Positions 7,837 to 16,070 of a stretch of DNA of 64,000 nt are shown here, piece after piece; positions within the stretch are counted from its first letter, which is position 1; each line of letters starts with the position of its first letter. Source of the DNA: Scybalosoma faecavium (lineage in GTDB: Bacteria > Bacillota > Clostridia > Christensenellales > Christensenellaceae); NCBI GenBank assembly GCA_018716135.1, contig DVKG01000005.1, positions 16,356 through 80,355 on the forward strand, given 5' to 3'. The notes below the pieces were generated by a model. That model worked only from the letters and a program-made list of their open reading frames with translations. It was not told where the DNA came from and did no database searches. A program made the position numbers and the translations under genes.

Positions 7837-9306
7837 GTGAGGCAAACTCTTTCTAAAAAAATATTGCCGCTCATCGCGGCGGCAATTCTGCTATTCGGCA
7901 TATGCGGCACAGCGTCTGCCGCCACGATAACATCGGACGACATATCGTCTGCATCCGCAGTTCTTATAGATTTGGACAGCGGCAGCACTATATTTGAAAA
8001 AAACGCTCAAGAGCAGCGCGCACCTGCCAGCACCACAAAGCTTCTCACTATCGTCACCGCGTTGGACAACGGACTCCAGCTGACGGACAGAGTTTATATT
8101 TCTTCCGTCTCCGCCGCGATATACGGCTCTAAAATGGGGCTGGTCGAAGGCGAACGCATAACGGCCGAAGATCTCATCCGCGGTATACTCCTGACCTCCG
8201 GCAACGACGCCGCCATGGCCATAGCCAGAGAAGTCAGCAATTTAAAAACGGGCTCGGCGAGCGAAGAAACCTTTGTCCAGCTCATGAACGAAAAAGCTCA
8301 AGAAATCGGCATGACAAACTCAAAGTTTGTCAACTGCACAGGTCTCGATACAGAGGGGCATTACAGCACGGCTGAGGACATGGCTAAGCTCGTAAAATAC
8401 GCTTATGACAAATATCCATATCTCATAGAGTATTCCAAGGATTCCACATATGCGCTTTCCGCTACAAACATGCAGAACGCCAGGACTCTCGTCAACCGCA
8501 ACCTGTTGGTGTACAACGCAGAGGAAATCGCGGCCACCGCTTCTCCCGATGCGCTCGCCGATCTCACGCCGGATGATCAAGCTCTGGCCACAGCATCCGC
8601 AGGCACCAATCCTTACTATTATGAATACGCCACCGGACTCAAAACGGGCACTACCACCAACGCCGGAAACTGCATTCTCGCCACAGCCACTAAGGACGGA
8701 AAAAATCTGGCAGTCTGTCTGCTTGGCGACACTACGACCACAGGTACGGCGCGCTGGACAGAATCTAAAGCTCTCTTCGAATACGGCTTCAGTCTAAAGT
8801 CCTTCACCTTAACGGAAGTCGCTCAGCTCGTCGGCTCAAGCACGACGGCAGCGGGCGCTACCGTAAGCGTAGTTCCCGAGAACGGCGATGCTGCTACAGT
8901 CCTCCTGCCCGAGGACGTTACTGCATCGGAGATCACCTGCAACGTGACGCCTGATGCAAACGTCACGTCGGCGGCGGAGGGCACTGTCGTCGGGACGGCG
9001 GTTTACACCTACAACGGCACAACCCTCTACACAGGCAACGTAGTAGTTGCTGCTGCCGCAGCCGGCAGCGAGTATACAGCGCAGCCGTCCGTATCCGCAA
9101 ACTCCACGGACGCCGTCAGCCCTATCAACACAGTCGATGTAAATCAGACTCAGAGCGACAGCAGCGGATTCCCATGGATTTGGATTATAATCCCGATTAT
9201 AATCATATTAATAATTGTAATCCGAGTTATACTGGTCAACACACGCAGAGGACGCAGATACTCGCGCAGACGCTCACGCAGCAGGGGGAGACGTTACAAA
9301 TTCTAG
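7837..9306 (+). CDS. D-alanyl-D-alanine carboxypeptidase (peptidase S11, DacA/DacF-like), membrane anchored
   Basis: The protein has a signal peptide (residues 1-28, ending TASA) and the three penicillin-binding motifs: S65-T-T-K68, S121-G-N123 and K269-T-G. These trim the terminal D-Ala from peptidoglycan stem peptides outside the membrane. A variable insert (about 227-262) precedes KTG. The C-terminal part is Thr/Val/Ala-rich, and near residues 447-465 a membrane segment (WIWIIIPIIIILIIVIRVIL) is followed by an Arg-rich cytoplasmic tail. This replaces the usual amphipathic anchor. The start is GTG behind GGAGGAAAATTAA. It is monocistronic with its own terminator. Confidence 0.93.
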   Translation: MRQTLSKKILPLIAAAILLFGICGTASAATITSDDISSASAVLIDLDSGSTIFEKNAQEQRAPASTTKLLTIVTALDNGLQLTDRVYISSVSAAIYGSKMGLVEGERITAEDLIRGILLTSGNDAAMAIAREVSNLKTGSASEETFVQLMNEKAQEIGMTNSKFVNCTGLDTEGHYSTAEDMAKLVKYAYDKYPYLIEYSKDSTYALSATNMQNARTLVNRNLLVYNAEEIAATASPDALADLTPDDQALATASAGTNPYYYEYATGLKTGTTTNAGNCILATATKDGKNLAVCLLGDTTTTGTARWTESKALFEYGFSLKSFTLTEVAQLVGSSTTAAGATVSVVPENGDAATVLLPEDVTASEITCNVTPDANVTSAAEGTVVGTAVYTYNGTTLYTGNVVVAAAAAGSEYTAQPSVSANSTDAVSPINTVDVNQTQSDSSGFPWIWIIIPIIIILIIVIRVILVNTRRGRRYSRRRSRSRGRRYKF

Positions 9307-9315
9307 CAGGCTTAT

Positions 9316-9346
9316 CGACAGGCTCCTCATGAGCCTGTCGATTTTT
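9316..9346 (+). terminator. Terminator of the carboxypeptidase gene
   Basis: CGACAGGCTC and GAGCCTGTCG form a perfect 10-bp stem with a 5-nt loop, then ATTTTT. Confidence 0.9.
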
Positions 9347-9396
9347 AAATTATCTGTAGTATATCTCAGAGTAGAATATATCAGAAAGGATAAGAT

Positions 9397-10257
9397 TTGG
9401 ACATAAAAAACGCATTGCTGCATCAGTTTAATCTCAGGCTTACAGGAGAACAGAAAAACACCTTTCTCGCTTTCGCACGGGGCATCTTCTCCTCTTTCGG
9501 TCTTTCAACCGCTCTTTACACCTCCCGCTCCCGCGGCATTCGACTTACGGGAGCCGTCGCCGGCAGTGCAGACAGCGCGGAATACGTGATTGCAGCTTAT
9601 TACGACACCCCTCGGCGCAGGCTCGTCGCCACACCCCGAATAATTTCGCGGCGCGTTTCTACCGGGCTGATTTCCGCCATGCCGGCTATTCTGTTATTTT
9701 TTATCTCTCTCCTTTTCTGGAGAGCGGGCGCACCCTTCGCCATATGCGAATGCGCGTTTCTCGTATGCCTGTTTGCGATTTACTATCTTGCACCCAACAC
9801 GACAAACGCCAATTTCACATCGAGCGGACTTCTCGCGCTGTTCTCACTGGCTCGTTCCGTACAGCGCGGCGTAAGCTATGCTCTGCTCGACGGGGCGGAC
9901 CTTCCCGCGGACGGAATATCCTCTCTGTACAAAAGCTACGCCTCGCGCCTAGACGGCAAAACAGTAATACTGCTGGGGAACGTCGGAGTCGGCCGCCGCA
10001 TATGCGTCGGATACCCCAAAGGCGACGAAGCTCTCCGCACTTTGGCGGAGGACATCGCCGGCGCGGACGGCTTTGTTTACGTTCACAAAAAAACATATCT
10101 CCGCGTAGATTGTGCCAAAAAAACAGATATAGGTTACGCTCAATTCAACCTTCGCACTCAGAAAGACGTCGAGCTGTCCGACGACGCCGTTGAGCACGTT
10201 TCTGAACGGATTGCAATGGCGATAGAACGCAGGCTGAAAAGCAGTATGAAAGTATAA
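9397..10257 (+). CDS. Membrane protein with degenerate M28-peptidase-like segments, 286 aa
   Basis: The start is TTG, 6 nt behind AAAGGA. Residues 62-72 (EYVIAAYYDTP) resemble the metal-ligand strand of M28 aminopeptidases (AHYDT), but with Tyr instead of His. Residues 134-152 (NTTNANFTSSGLLALFSLA) resemble the GANDNASGVAALLELA helix. Between them lies an inserted hydrophobic hairpin (about 90-131, two membrane spans). The later D/E-rich metal motifs are missing. I infer a catalytically dead relative, but the resemblance is weak and the function is unknown. It is followed by a bidirectional terminator shared with glyA. Confidence 0.7.
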   Translation: MDIKNALLHQFNLRLTGEQKNTFLAFARGIFSSFGLSTALYTSRSRGIRLTGAVAGSADSAEYVIAAYYDTPRRRLVATPRIISRRVSTGLISAMPAILLFFISLLFWRAGAPFAICECAFLVCLFAIYYLAPNTTNANFTSSGLLALFSLARSVQRGVSYALLDGADLPADGISSLYKSYASRLDGKTVILLGNVGVGRRICVGYPKGDEALRTLAEDIAGADGFVYVHKKTYLRVDCAKKTDIGYAQFNLRTQKDVELSDDAVEHVSERIAMAIERRLKSSMKV

Positions 10258-10272
10258 ACAGATTTAATTTAA

Positions 10273-10307
10273 AATATCCCATCTGCGATATAAGCAAATG
10301 GGATATT
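10273..10307. terminator. Bidirectional terminator between the 9397 gene and glyA
   Basis: AATATCCCAT and ATGGGATATT pair over 10 bp with a 15-nt loop. The T-rich tract on the plus side is ATTTTATT, and A-rich bases precede the stem for the minus strand. Confidence 0.7.
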
Positions 10308-10325
10308 ATTTTATTCCTGTATATT

Positions 10326-11474
10326 CTATTTTGTCAGAGACTTAATAACCTCGTCGATCCTCTTCGCCGTCTCGACGAACTGTTCTTTAGTAAAGCCCTT
10401 TGTAGTCATGGCAGGCGTACCGATGCGCACGCCGCTCGCCTCCATGGGGGAACGTGTTTCGTTGGGCACGCAGTTTTTGTTCAGCGTAATGCCTACCTTG
10501 TCCAGAGCGTCCTGAACCTGTCTGCCGGATACTCCCTTATCTGTGAGATCGAGCAGGAACATATGGTTGTCCGTACCTCCCGTGATTACATTGTAACCCA
10601 TAGCCACAAATTGCTTAGCCATGGCGTCTGCGTTTTCAACTACGCGGCGAATGTAATCTTTGTAATCAGGCTTCAGAGCCTCCTCCGCCGCTACTGCCTT
10701 GCCCGCTATCACATGCTCGAGAGGTCCGCCCTGCGTCCCGGGGAATATAGCGCTGTCCACCTTCTTCGCCAGCTCGGGCTTGCAGAAAATCAGGCCTCCG
10801 CGCGCGCCGCGCAGCGTCTTATGCGTTGTTGTCGTAACTATGTCAGCCAGTCCAAAGGGAGAGACGTGATAACCCGTAGCTACCAGACCTGCGATATGAG
10901 CCATATCTACCATGAGGTATGCGCCTACCTCGTCCGCCACCTCTGCGAACTTATCAAACTCGATAACGCGTGAATACGCGCTCGCGCCTGCTACAATAAG
11001 CTTGGGCTGGCACTCGATTGCTTTCTTACGCACATCATTGTAGTCTATAAAACCTTGATCGTTCACACCGTAGAAGCAGAAGTTATAGAGCTTTCCGCTG
11101 GCGTTCACAGGAGAGCCGTGCGTCAGATGCGCACCGTTGTTCAGTTCCATACTGAGTATCGTATCTCCCGGCTTTACGACAGCCTGATACGCCGCGAGAT
11201 TGGCGTTGGAGCCGCTGTGAGGCTGAACATTTACGTGATAATCCGTATCGAACACCTTCTGCCACAGCTCTTTGCAATAAGATTCTATTTCGTCGATATA
11301 TTCACATCCGCCATAATATCTCTTGCCCGGGTAGCCTTCTGCGTACTTGTTCGTCAGGCAGGAGCCTACCGCCTTGAGGACGTCTTCGCTGACGAAGTTT
11401 TCACTCGCGATCAGCTCAATATTCTTATTCTGCCGCTCTTGTTCCTTAGCTATGAGTTCCAGCACTTTGCTCAT
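10326..11474 (-). CDS. glyA: Serine hydroxymethyltransferase
   Basis: The protein contains the family's NIELIASENFVS opening, GYPGKRYYGGCE, the folate/PLP region and the PLP lysine in TTTTHKTLRG. It interconverts serine and glycine with tetrahydrofolate, supplying one-carbon units. At 382 aa it is about 30 residues shorter than typical bacterial GlyA, mostly at the C-terminal end, but all active-site blocks are present. It is monocistronic, with a near-consensus promoter upstream. Confidence 0.97.
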   Translation of the reverse strand: MSKVLELIAKEQERQNKNIELIASENFVSEDVLKAVGSCLTNKYAEGYPGKRYYGGCEYIDEIESYCKELWQKVFDTDYHVNVQPHSGSNANLAAYQAVVKPGDTILSMELNNGAHLTHGSPVNASGKLYNFCFYGVNDQGFIDYNDVRKKAIECQPKLIVAGASAYSRVIEFDKFAEVADEVGAYLMVDMAHIAGLVATGYHVSPFGLADIVTTTTHKTLRGARGGLIFCKPELAKKVDSAIFPGTQGGPLEHVIAGKAVAAEEALKPDYKDYIRRVVENADAMAKQFVAMGYNVITGGTDNHMFLLDLTDKGVSGRQVQDALDKVGITLNKNCVPNETRSPMEASGVRIGTPAMTTKGFTKEQFVETAKRIDEVIKSLTK

Positions 11475-11540
11475 TTATTAATTAACCCCCGAAAAAATAA
11501 TATTCGCCTTAATATGCGTACAGACGCATTATACTATACG

Positions 11541-11569
11541 AGTATAAGGCATTTTTCGTCAAAAGTCAA
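11541..11569 (-). promoter_or_regulatory. glyA promoter
   Basis: On the minus strand TTGACT (11569-11564), 17-nt spacer, TATACT (11546-11541). Confidence 0.8.
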
Positions 11570-11681
11570 GCTTATCGCGTCTTATTTCCGAACATTCTGC
11601 GCCTTATATGCAAAAAACGTTAGCCATCATGCAAACATACGTTTTTTATTGCAGCTGAATGCGGCAACACACGCCTGGCTT

Positions 11682-11711
11682 GCATATCGCCAAACCGGGC
11701 AGCATATCCAT
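11682..11711 (+). promoter_or_regulatory. Possible sigma-E type promoter of spoIVA
   Basis: GCATATC (11682-11688), 14-nt spacer, CATATCCAT (11703-11711) resembles the mother-cell sigma-E pattern. It lies about 30 nt before the spoIVA start. No sigma-A boxes are seen here. The match is approximate. Confidence 0.4.
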
Positions 11712-11739
11712 AAACGAGAATAAGTTTCGGAGGAAAGAT

Positions 11740-13218
11740 ATGCAAAGCTATGACGTATATAAAGACATCATGAACAGGACGGGCGGCGATATATACATAG
11801 GCGTCGTAGGTCCCGTCCGCACGGGGAAATCCACGTTCATAACGCGCCTCGTTACACAGATGCTTCTCCCCATGATAGAGGACGAAAACGAACGCCGAAG
11901 AATAGTCGACGAGCTGCCTCAATCCGGAGCAGGCCGCACGATAATGACTACACAGCCTAAATTCGTCCCTTCTGAGGCAGCCGAGCTTAAACTGGGAGAA
12001 AACGCCGCGCTCAAGCTGCGCCTCGTAGACTGCGTCGGCTATATGGTGGACGGCGCGCTCGGCCACGAAGAGGACGGCATGCCCCGCATGGTGCAGACCC
12101 CATGGAGCACGGAAGAAATCCCCTTCGAGCAGGCAGCCGAAATAGGAACGCGCAAGGTTATAGAAGAACATTCCACCGTCGGCATAGTAATGACCACGGA
12201 CGGCAGCATCCAGGAGCTTCCGCGCGCGGCTTACGTCCCGGCGGAGCAGAGAGCCATACAAGAGCTTCAAAGACTCGGCAAGCCCTTCATCGTCGTGCTG
12301 AACACCGCTACTCCGCAAAGCGAAGAAACCTCTAGGCTGGCCGAACAAATATCGTCTCAATACGGCTGCACAGTACGCATAATGAACGTGCTGACCTTTG
12401 GGGAAGGCGATATGGTAAGCCTGCTGACAGATCTGCTTATGCAGTTTCCCATACGCGAGATAGACATTGACCTCGCGGGCTGGGTATGCCAGCTTCCGCC
12501 TGCGCACTGGCTGATGAAAAGCGTCGCTGAAAAAATCGAAGAAGGCAGCTCCCAGATGATGCTCATGGCGCACAGCGACAGAATGCGTCAGGTCTTCGCA
12601 GGGGAGGATTACGTCCGGCGGGCGGAGGTTAGCTCTGTCGATCTGGGAAGCGGCGTTATAACAGTATCTATAGAAATGCAGGAATCTTTGTTCTACACCG
12701 TCCTCGGCGAGGAATGCGGTTATGAAATAAAAGACGACAGCCATCTCATCTCCGTTATAAAAGAACTTGTCGCAGCGAAAAAGCAGTACGACAGAATAGA
12801 AAGCGCGCTTTCCGACGTAGAGCGAACGGGCTACGGCGTCGTGCCTCCCGAGCTGCCCCAGCTTGTTTTGCAGTCGCCCGAGCTGCTCAAGGAGAACGGC
12901 AGATTCGGAGTCAGACTCAAAGCCGCCGCGCCGAGTCTGCATATCGTAAAAGTAGACGTTCAGACAGAGGTGAACCCCATAGTGGGGACGGAAAAGCAGA
13001 CAGAAGACCTCATAACTCACATTACAAGCGAAATAGAGACAGACCCGGAGCAAATCTGGAATACCGACATATTCGGCAAGTCGCTCTATGATCTTGTACG
13101 CGAGGGGTTAAACAGCAAGCTCTCTAATGTGACGGAGGACGCTCAGCTCAAGCTCCGTGAGATGATGGGGCGCATCGTCAACGAAGGAGACGGAGGAATG
13201 GTCTGCATACTGCTTTGA
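11740..13218 (+). CDS. spoIVA: Stage IV sporulation protein A (spore-coat ATPase)
   Basis: From the ATG at 11740 (behind CGGAGGAAAG) the protein is 492 aa, exactly the length of the Bacillus subtilis protein; a longer upstream frame has no ribosome binding site. The Walker A motif GPVRTGKST covers residues 24-32. The QSGAGRTIMTTQPKFVP and DCVGYMVDGA motifs and the C terminus GDGGMVCILL are typical. SpoIVA polymerises on the forespore surface with ATP hydrolysis to form the base of the coat. Its presence shows the organism makes endospores. Confidence 0.98.
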   Translation: MQSYDVYKDIMNRTGGDIYIGVVGPVRTGKSTFITRLVTQMLLPMIEDENERRRIVDELPQSGAGRTIMTTQPKFVPSEAAELKLGENAALKLRLVDCVGYMVDGALGHEEDGMPRMVQTPWSTEEIPFEQAAEIGTRKVIEEHSTVGIVMTTDGSIQELPRAAYVPAEQRAIQELQRLGKPFIVVLNTATPQSEETSRLAEQISSQYGCTVRIMNVLTFGEGDMVSLLTDLLMQFPIREIDIDLAGWVCQLPPAHWLMKSVAEKIEEGSSQMMLMAHSDRMRQVFAGEDYVRRAEVSSVDLGSGVITVSIEMQESLFYTVLGEECGYEIKDDSHLISVIKELVAAKKQYDRIESALSDVERTGYGVVPPELPQLVLQSPELLKENGRFGVRLKAAAPSLHIVKVDVQTEVNPIVGTEKQTEDLITHITSEIETDPEQIWNTDIFGKSLYDLVREGLNSKLSNVTEDAQLKLREMMGRIVNEGDGGMVCILL

Positions 13219-13260
13219 GATTTATTCGCGCACTTTTTATCTATAAATAATACCAAAAAA

Positions 13261-13294
13261 GTATCTTGAGTTTAAATTTGCTCAAGATACTTTT
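13261..13294. terminator. Bidirectional terminator between spoIVA and the VanY-type gene
   Basis: GTATCTTGAG (13261-13270) and CTCAAGATAC (13281-13290) pair perfectly with a 10-nt loop, TTTT on the right and AAAAAA on the left. Confidence 0.85.
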
Positions 13295-13322
13295 CAATAA
13301 TGGGCCCGCCCCGCCATTATAT

Positions 13323-14126
13323 TTACACTTCTACGTATTCCTCCAGGCACAGCCCGGCGTCGTGAATTATCTGCGCTGCTTCCTTTCCTACATATCTGTA
13401 ATGCCACGGCTCATAAGCTACGCCGGTTATATTCTCTTTATCCTCGGGATACCGCAATATAAAGCCGTATTTGTATGAATTTTCGAGCAGCCATTTGCCC
13501 TGCGCCGTGTTTGCGTAGCCGTCGTCCGCCGTTTCGTAATCTACAGCAAGTATATCCAGCGCCAAGCCCGTGGCGTGTTCGCTCTTGTTCCCGGGCATTG
13601 TTTTCACCGGGGAGGAATACGGATCTTCACCATACGACGGATCTTCAGCCACTGCCTTATTCCACATTTCGTCCTGATACTGCACGGAGCGATATGCACT
13701 CGTTATTTTAAAGCCCGTCACCCCCTCGGATGCAGCAGCATCGAACATTTCTTTTGCCGCCGTGCCCGCTGTTTTATCCACGCTGCCTTCCGGATTTGTC
13801 ATCTCCACGGAATCTCCGAACACCTCCGAAAGCGTGACCAAATCCTTCGGCCTCTCCTCGGATATTTCGTGATCCCAGTTGACCAGCGTAAGGTACCCTT
13901 CCGCTTTGACCTTAGTCACAGTCTCCGCATACGCTGTATCTGCGGCAGCTTCAGCCGAAGCCGTATTTATCAGTTGCGCGGGCGCAACGCTGTTAAACGC
14001 TATATATGCCGCCGCAGCAGCAAGCATAAGCAGCACTGCACAGAGAAACGCCGCCGCAGCGCGGGCGAATTTACCCGGTCTTATTTTTCTCTCGTCTGTA
14101 TATACTGTCTTTATTCCCGCTCTCAT
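13323..14126 (-). CDS. D-Ala-D-Ala carboxypeptidase, VanY/M15B family, 267 aa
   Basis: A single N-terminal membrane anchor (about residues 24-46) is followed by an extracellular linker and a zinc peptidase domain. The M15 motif SEHATGLALD and the downstream EPWHYRYVG carry the zinc-binding His/Asp/His set, and SAYRS lies upstream as in VanY. The enzyme removes D-Ala from peptidoglycan precursors or stem peptides. No vanH/A/X genes are near, so it is more likely a housekeeping or sporulation wall enzyme than a resistance factor. It is monocistronic. Confidence 0.93.
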   Translation of the reverse strand: MRAGIKTVYTDERKIRPGKFARAAAAFLCAVLLMLAAAAAYIAFNSVAPAQLINTASAEAAADTAYAETVTKVKAEGYLTLVNWDHEISEERPKDLVTLSEVFGDSVEMTNPEGSVDKTAGTAAKEMFDAAASEGVTGFKITSAYRSVQYQDEMWNKAVAEDPSYGEDPYSSPVKTMPGNKSEHATGLALDILAVDYETADDGYANTAQGKWLLENSYKYGFILRYPEDKENITGVAYEPWHYRYVGKEAAQIIHDAGLCLEEYVEV

Positions 14127-14307
14127 CTCCTATCCTCCTTCCGTCTTTATCCTTTGTTTAATACAATTATAGCATCCGTATATATAATAAAATATGTCCT
14201 ATTTGCAAGTAAAATGTGAACATTAGATGCACATTGAGCTTGCAGTAATATTGCATTTTAATAAATTTAGGAGTATAATGAAGCGTATTATTATCCGGAG
14301 GTGTGAT

Positions 14308-14415
14308 ATGAACGTTTTTATCAATGCAACTTCCTACTCTCACGGTTATCCAACCCGATATCCCCTTCGCACCTCCGCAATTATACTAAAACCGTCTGCC
14401 GAGGTGGGAACATGA
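14308..14415 (+). CDS. Short leader ORF (35 aa) overlapping the TSUP gene
   Basis: The ATG at 14308 follows a strong GGAGGTG site, and the frame ends in TGA overlapping the TSUP start (ATGA at 14412-14415), so it is translationally coupled. The peptide has a polar middle (SYSHGYPTRYPL) and no membrane segment or known domain. Inside the frame CACCTCCG (14370-14377) is complementary to the ribosome binding site CGGAGGTG (14296-14303), and also to the GAGGTG site of the TSUP gene. It may be a regulatory leader rather than a functional protein. Too short for standard gene callers. Confidence 0.55.
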   Translation: MNVFINATSYSHGYPTRYPLRTSAIILKPSAEVGT

Positions 14416-15176
14416 CAGATTTTTCCGCTCTTCTCTGGCTCTGCCCCGCTACTTTTTTAGGCGGATTCGTGGACGCGGCGGCGGGCGGCGGCGGGCTTAT
14501 AGCTCTGCCCGCCTTTTTAATATCCGGGCTGCCTGCGCATTATGCATACGGCTGCAACAAATTCTGCTCCGCCTGCGGAACTACCGTATCTTCCGGACGC
14601 TTTCTCTTCACCGGAAACATGGACATTCGCACCGGCCTGCTTTCCGCCGCGGCATCGTTTGTAGGATCGTTCATAGCGTCCAAGCTCGTCCTGTTGCTCA
14701 GCGACCAGGTGCTGAAGATAATAGTAATGATCGCGCTGCCCGTCATGTGCGCTTTCCTGCTTCTGAAGCGGGACAAGGGCGACGTCAATCTGTCGGGCGA
14801 GCTGCATCGCACCCGAGCAGTTATTTTAGCTCTGGCGATAGGGCTTTTTATAGGCGCCTACGACGGATTAATCGGCCCCGGCACAGGAACCATCGCCATA
14901 TTCGCGTACACCGCGTTTATGAAATACGACATGCTCACAGCCTCCGGAAACGCCAAGCTGCTGAATCTGGCGTCTAACTACGCCTCTGTAGTCACTTACG
15001 CCTTCGCAGGCACCATACTGTACGCTATAGCAATTCCCGCGGCGGCGTCCTGCATATTGGGCAACATCATAGGCTCGGGCATGGCAATAAAAAAAGGCGC
15101 GAAATTTATCCGCGTCGTCATGATGTTTGTCGTCGCCGGGCTGATGATAAAGCTGCTTTTCGACATAATCTCATAA
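14412..15176 (+). CDS. TSUP-family (TauE/SafE) membrane transporter, 254 aa
   Basis: About seven to eight membrane segments are present, with the duplicated family signature: GGFVDAAAGGGGLIALPAFL at the N terminus and GAYDGLIGPGTGTIAIFAY in the middle, plus GCNKFCSACGT and SGNAKLLNLASN. TSUP proteins export sulfite or organosulfonates, or import sulfur compounds; the substrate here is unknown. It is coupled to the leader ORF at 14308. A terminator follows directly. Confidence 0.92.
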   Translation: MTDFSALLWLCPATFLGGFVDAAAGGGGLIALPAFLISGLPAHYAYGCNKFCSACGTTVSSGRFLFTGNMDIRTGLLSAAASFVGSFIASKLVLLLSDQVLKIIVMIALPVMCAFLLLKRDKGDVNLSGELHRTRAVILALAIGLFIGAYDGLIGPGTGTIAIFAYTAFMKYDMLTASGNAKLLNLASNYASVVTYAFAGTILYAIAIPAAASCILGNIIGSGMAIKKGAKFIRVVMMFVVAGLMIKLLFDIIS

Positions 15177-15185
15177 AAATAAAGG

Positions 15186-15221
15186 CCGACTGCCCCATTT
15201 TAAGCGGACAGCCGGTTTTTT
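15186..15221. terminator. Terminator after the TSUP gene
   Basis: CCGACTGCCC and GGACAGCCGG pair with two mismatches, followed by TTTTTT. The A-rich left flank would give a T tract for the convergent lipoprotein gene. Confidence 0.7.
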
Positions 15222-15224
15222 GTT

Positions 15225-15923
15225 TCAGCTCAGTATAGTTATATCCTGATTCACGCCGTTTTCATAGCCGACGTTCAGCTCTTCCGATGCCTCCGGAAGC
15301 CAGTCGTTGTACAGAGCCTCAAGCACCTCCGCGTCTCTTATCTCGTACACATAGTCCACCGCAGAATACTCTCCGCTGTCCTCCGCCATATATTCCAGAA
15401 CTGCATATCCCTCGCTTTCGCTCTTTAGACATATTGTCAGCGAGGAGGCCGGTCTGTCCGCGCTTTCGCTCTTGGGCTCGAGAGACACCTTCGCCAGCTT
15501 AAAACCCGGCTTCAGCTCTGTTTCGGCGTTCTTGTACGCTATATTCACAGGGTCGTATTCGCTCAGCATATCTCTGCCCATAGCCACGCCGTAAAGCTCC
15601 GCATCGTTTGCTATCTCAACAAACTTTTCCGCATTAGCTCTAACATTCAAATTGTATTTGTATCCGTTTTTCGCTTCGGCGGCGGCGTCCTCTTCAAAAT
15701 CTATTTCTTTGTATCCGTCGCCCTTCGCATCTACAAGCTCAATCGGGAATCCGTCGCTTGTATTTATACTCTCATCCTCAGGCAGCATCTCCGCGAGAGT
15801 CGTCTTAACAAGAAGCGGCACGTCGCACAGCTCTGCGCTCGAGCTCTTCTCCGCCGACGAAACGGAACAGCCAGACAAAACCAGCATTACTGCCGCGCAA
15901 AACAGCGCGCCTGTCTTTTTCAT
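15225..15923 (-). CDS. Putative lipoprotein, 232 aa
   Basis: A lipoprotein signal peptide (MKKTGALFCAAVMLVLSGC) has a clear lipobox with Cys19. The mature part is acidic and contains no domain I recognise; about residues 48-75 and 108-140 look like repeated alpha/beta elements. It is probably anchored on the outer face of the membrane. It stands alone between two terminators. A 10-bp palindrome CGACCGGTCG (15987-15996) lies upstream and could be a regulator site. No function is assigned. Confidence 0.75.
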   Translation of the reverse strand: MKKTGALFCAAVMLVLSGCSVSSAEKSSSAELCDVPLLVKTTLAEMLPEDESINTSDGFPIELVDAKGDGYKEIDFEEDAAAEAKNGYKYNLNVRANAEKFVEIANDAELYGVAMGRDMLSEYDPVNIAYKNAETELKPGFKLAKVSLEPKSESADRPASSLTICLKSESEGYAVLEYMAEDSGEYSAVDYVYEIRDAEVLEALYNDWLPEASEELNVGYENGVNQDITILS

Positions 15924-16070
15924 AGCATTTCCTCCTCGAAGTATACTTCATTCTCTTTATAAACCGAAAGCTTATAAAAATACACACGACCGGTCGAGCA
16001 ACGATAAATATTATATTTTTTAAGATATTTAAATTATAGTCTATTTTTTTTCATAAGTCAACAATTTTTA

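Noticed and set aside
11620..13053. 477-codon open frame antisense to spoIVA
   Set aside because: Shadow of the intact spoIVA frame; no start signal and no domain.
13323..14126. VanY-type gene as a vancomycin-resistance determinant
   Set aside because: No vanH, ligase, vanX or two-component genes are near; the family is common in normal wall metabolism.
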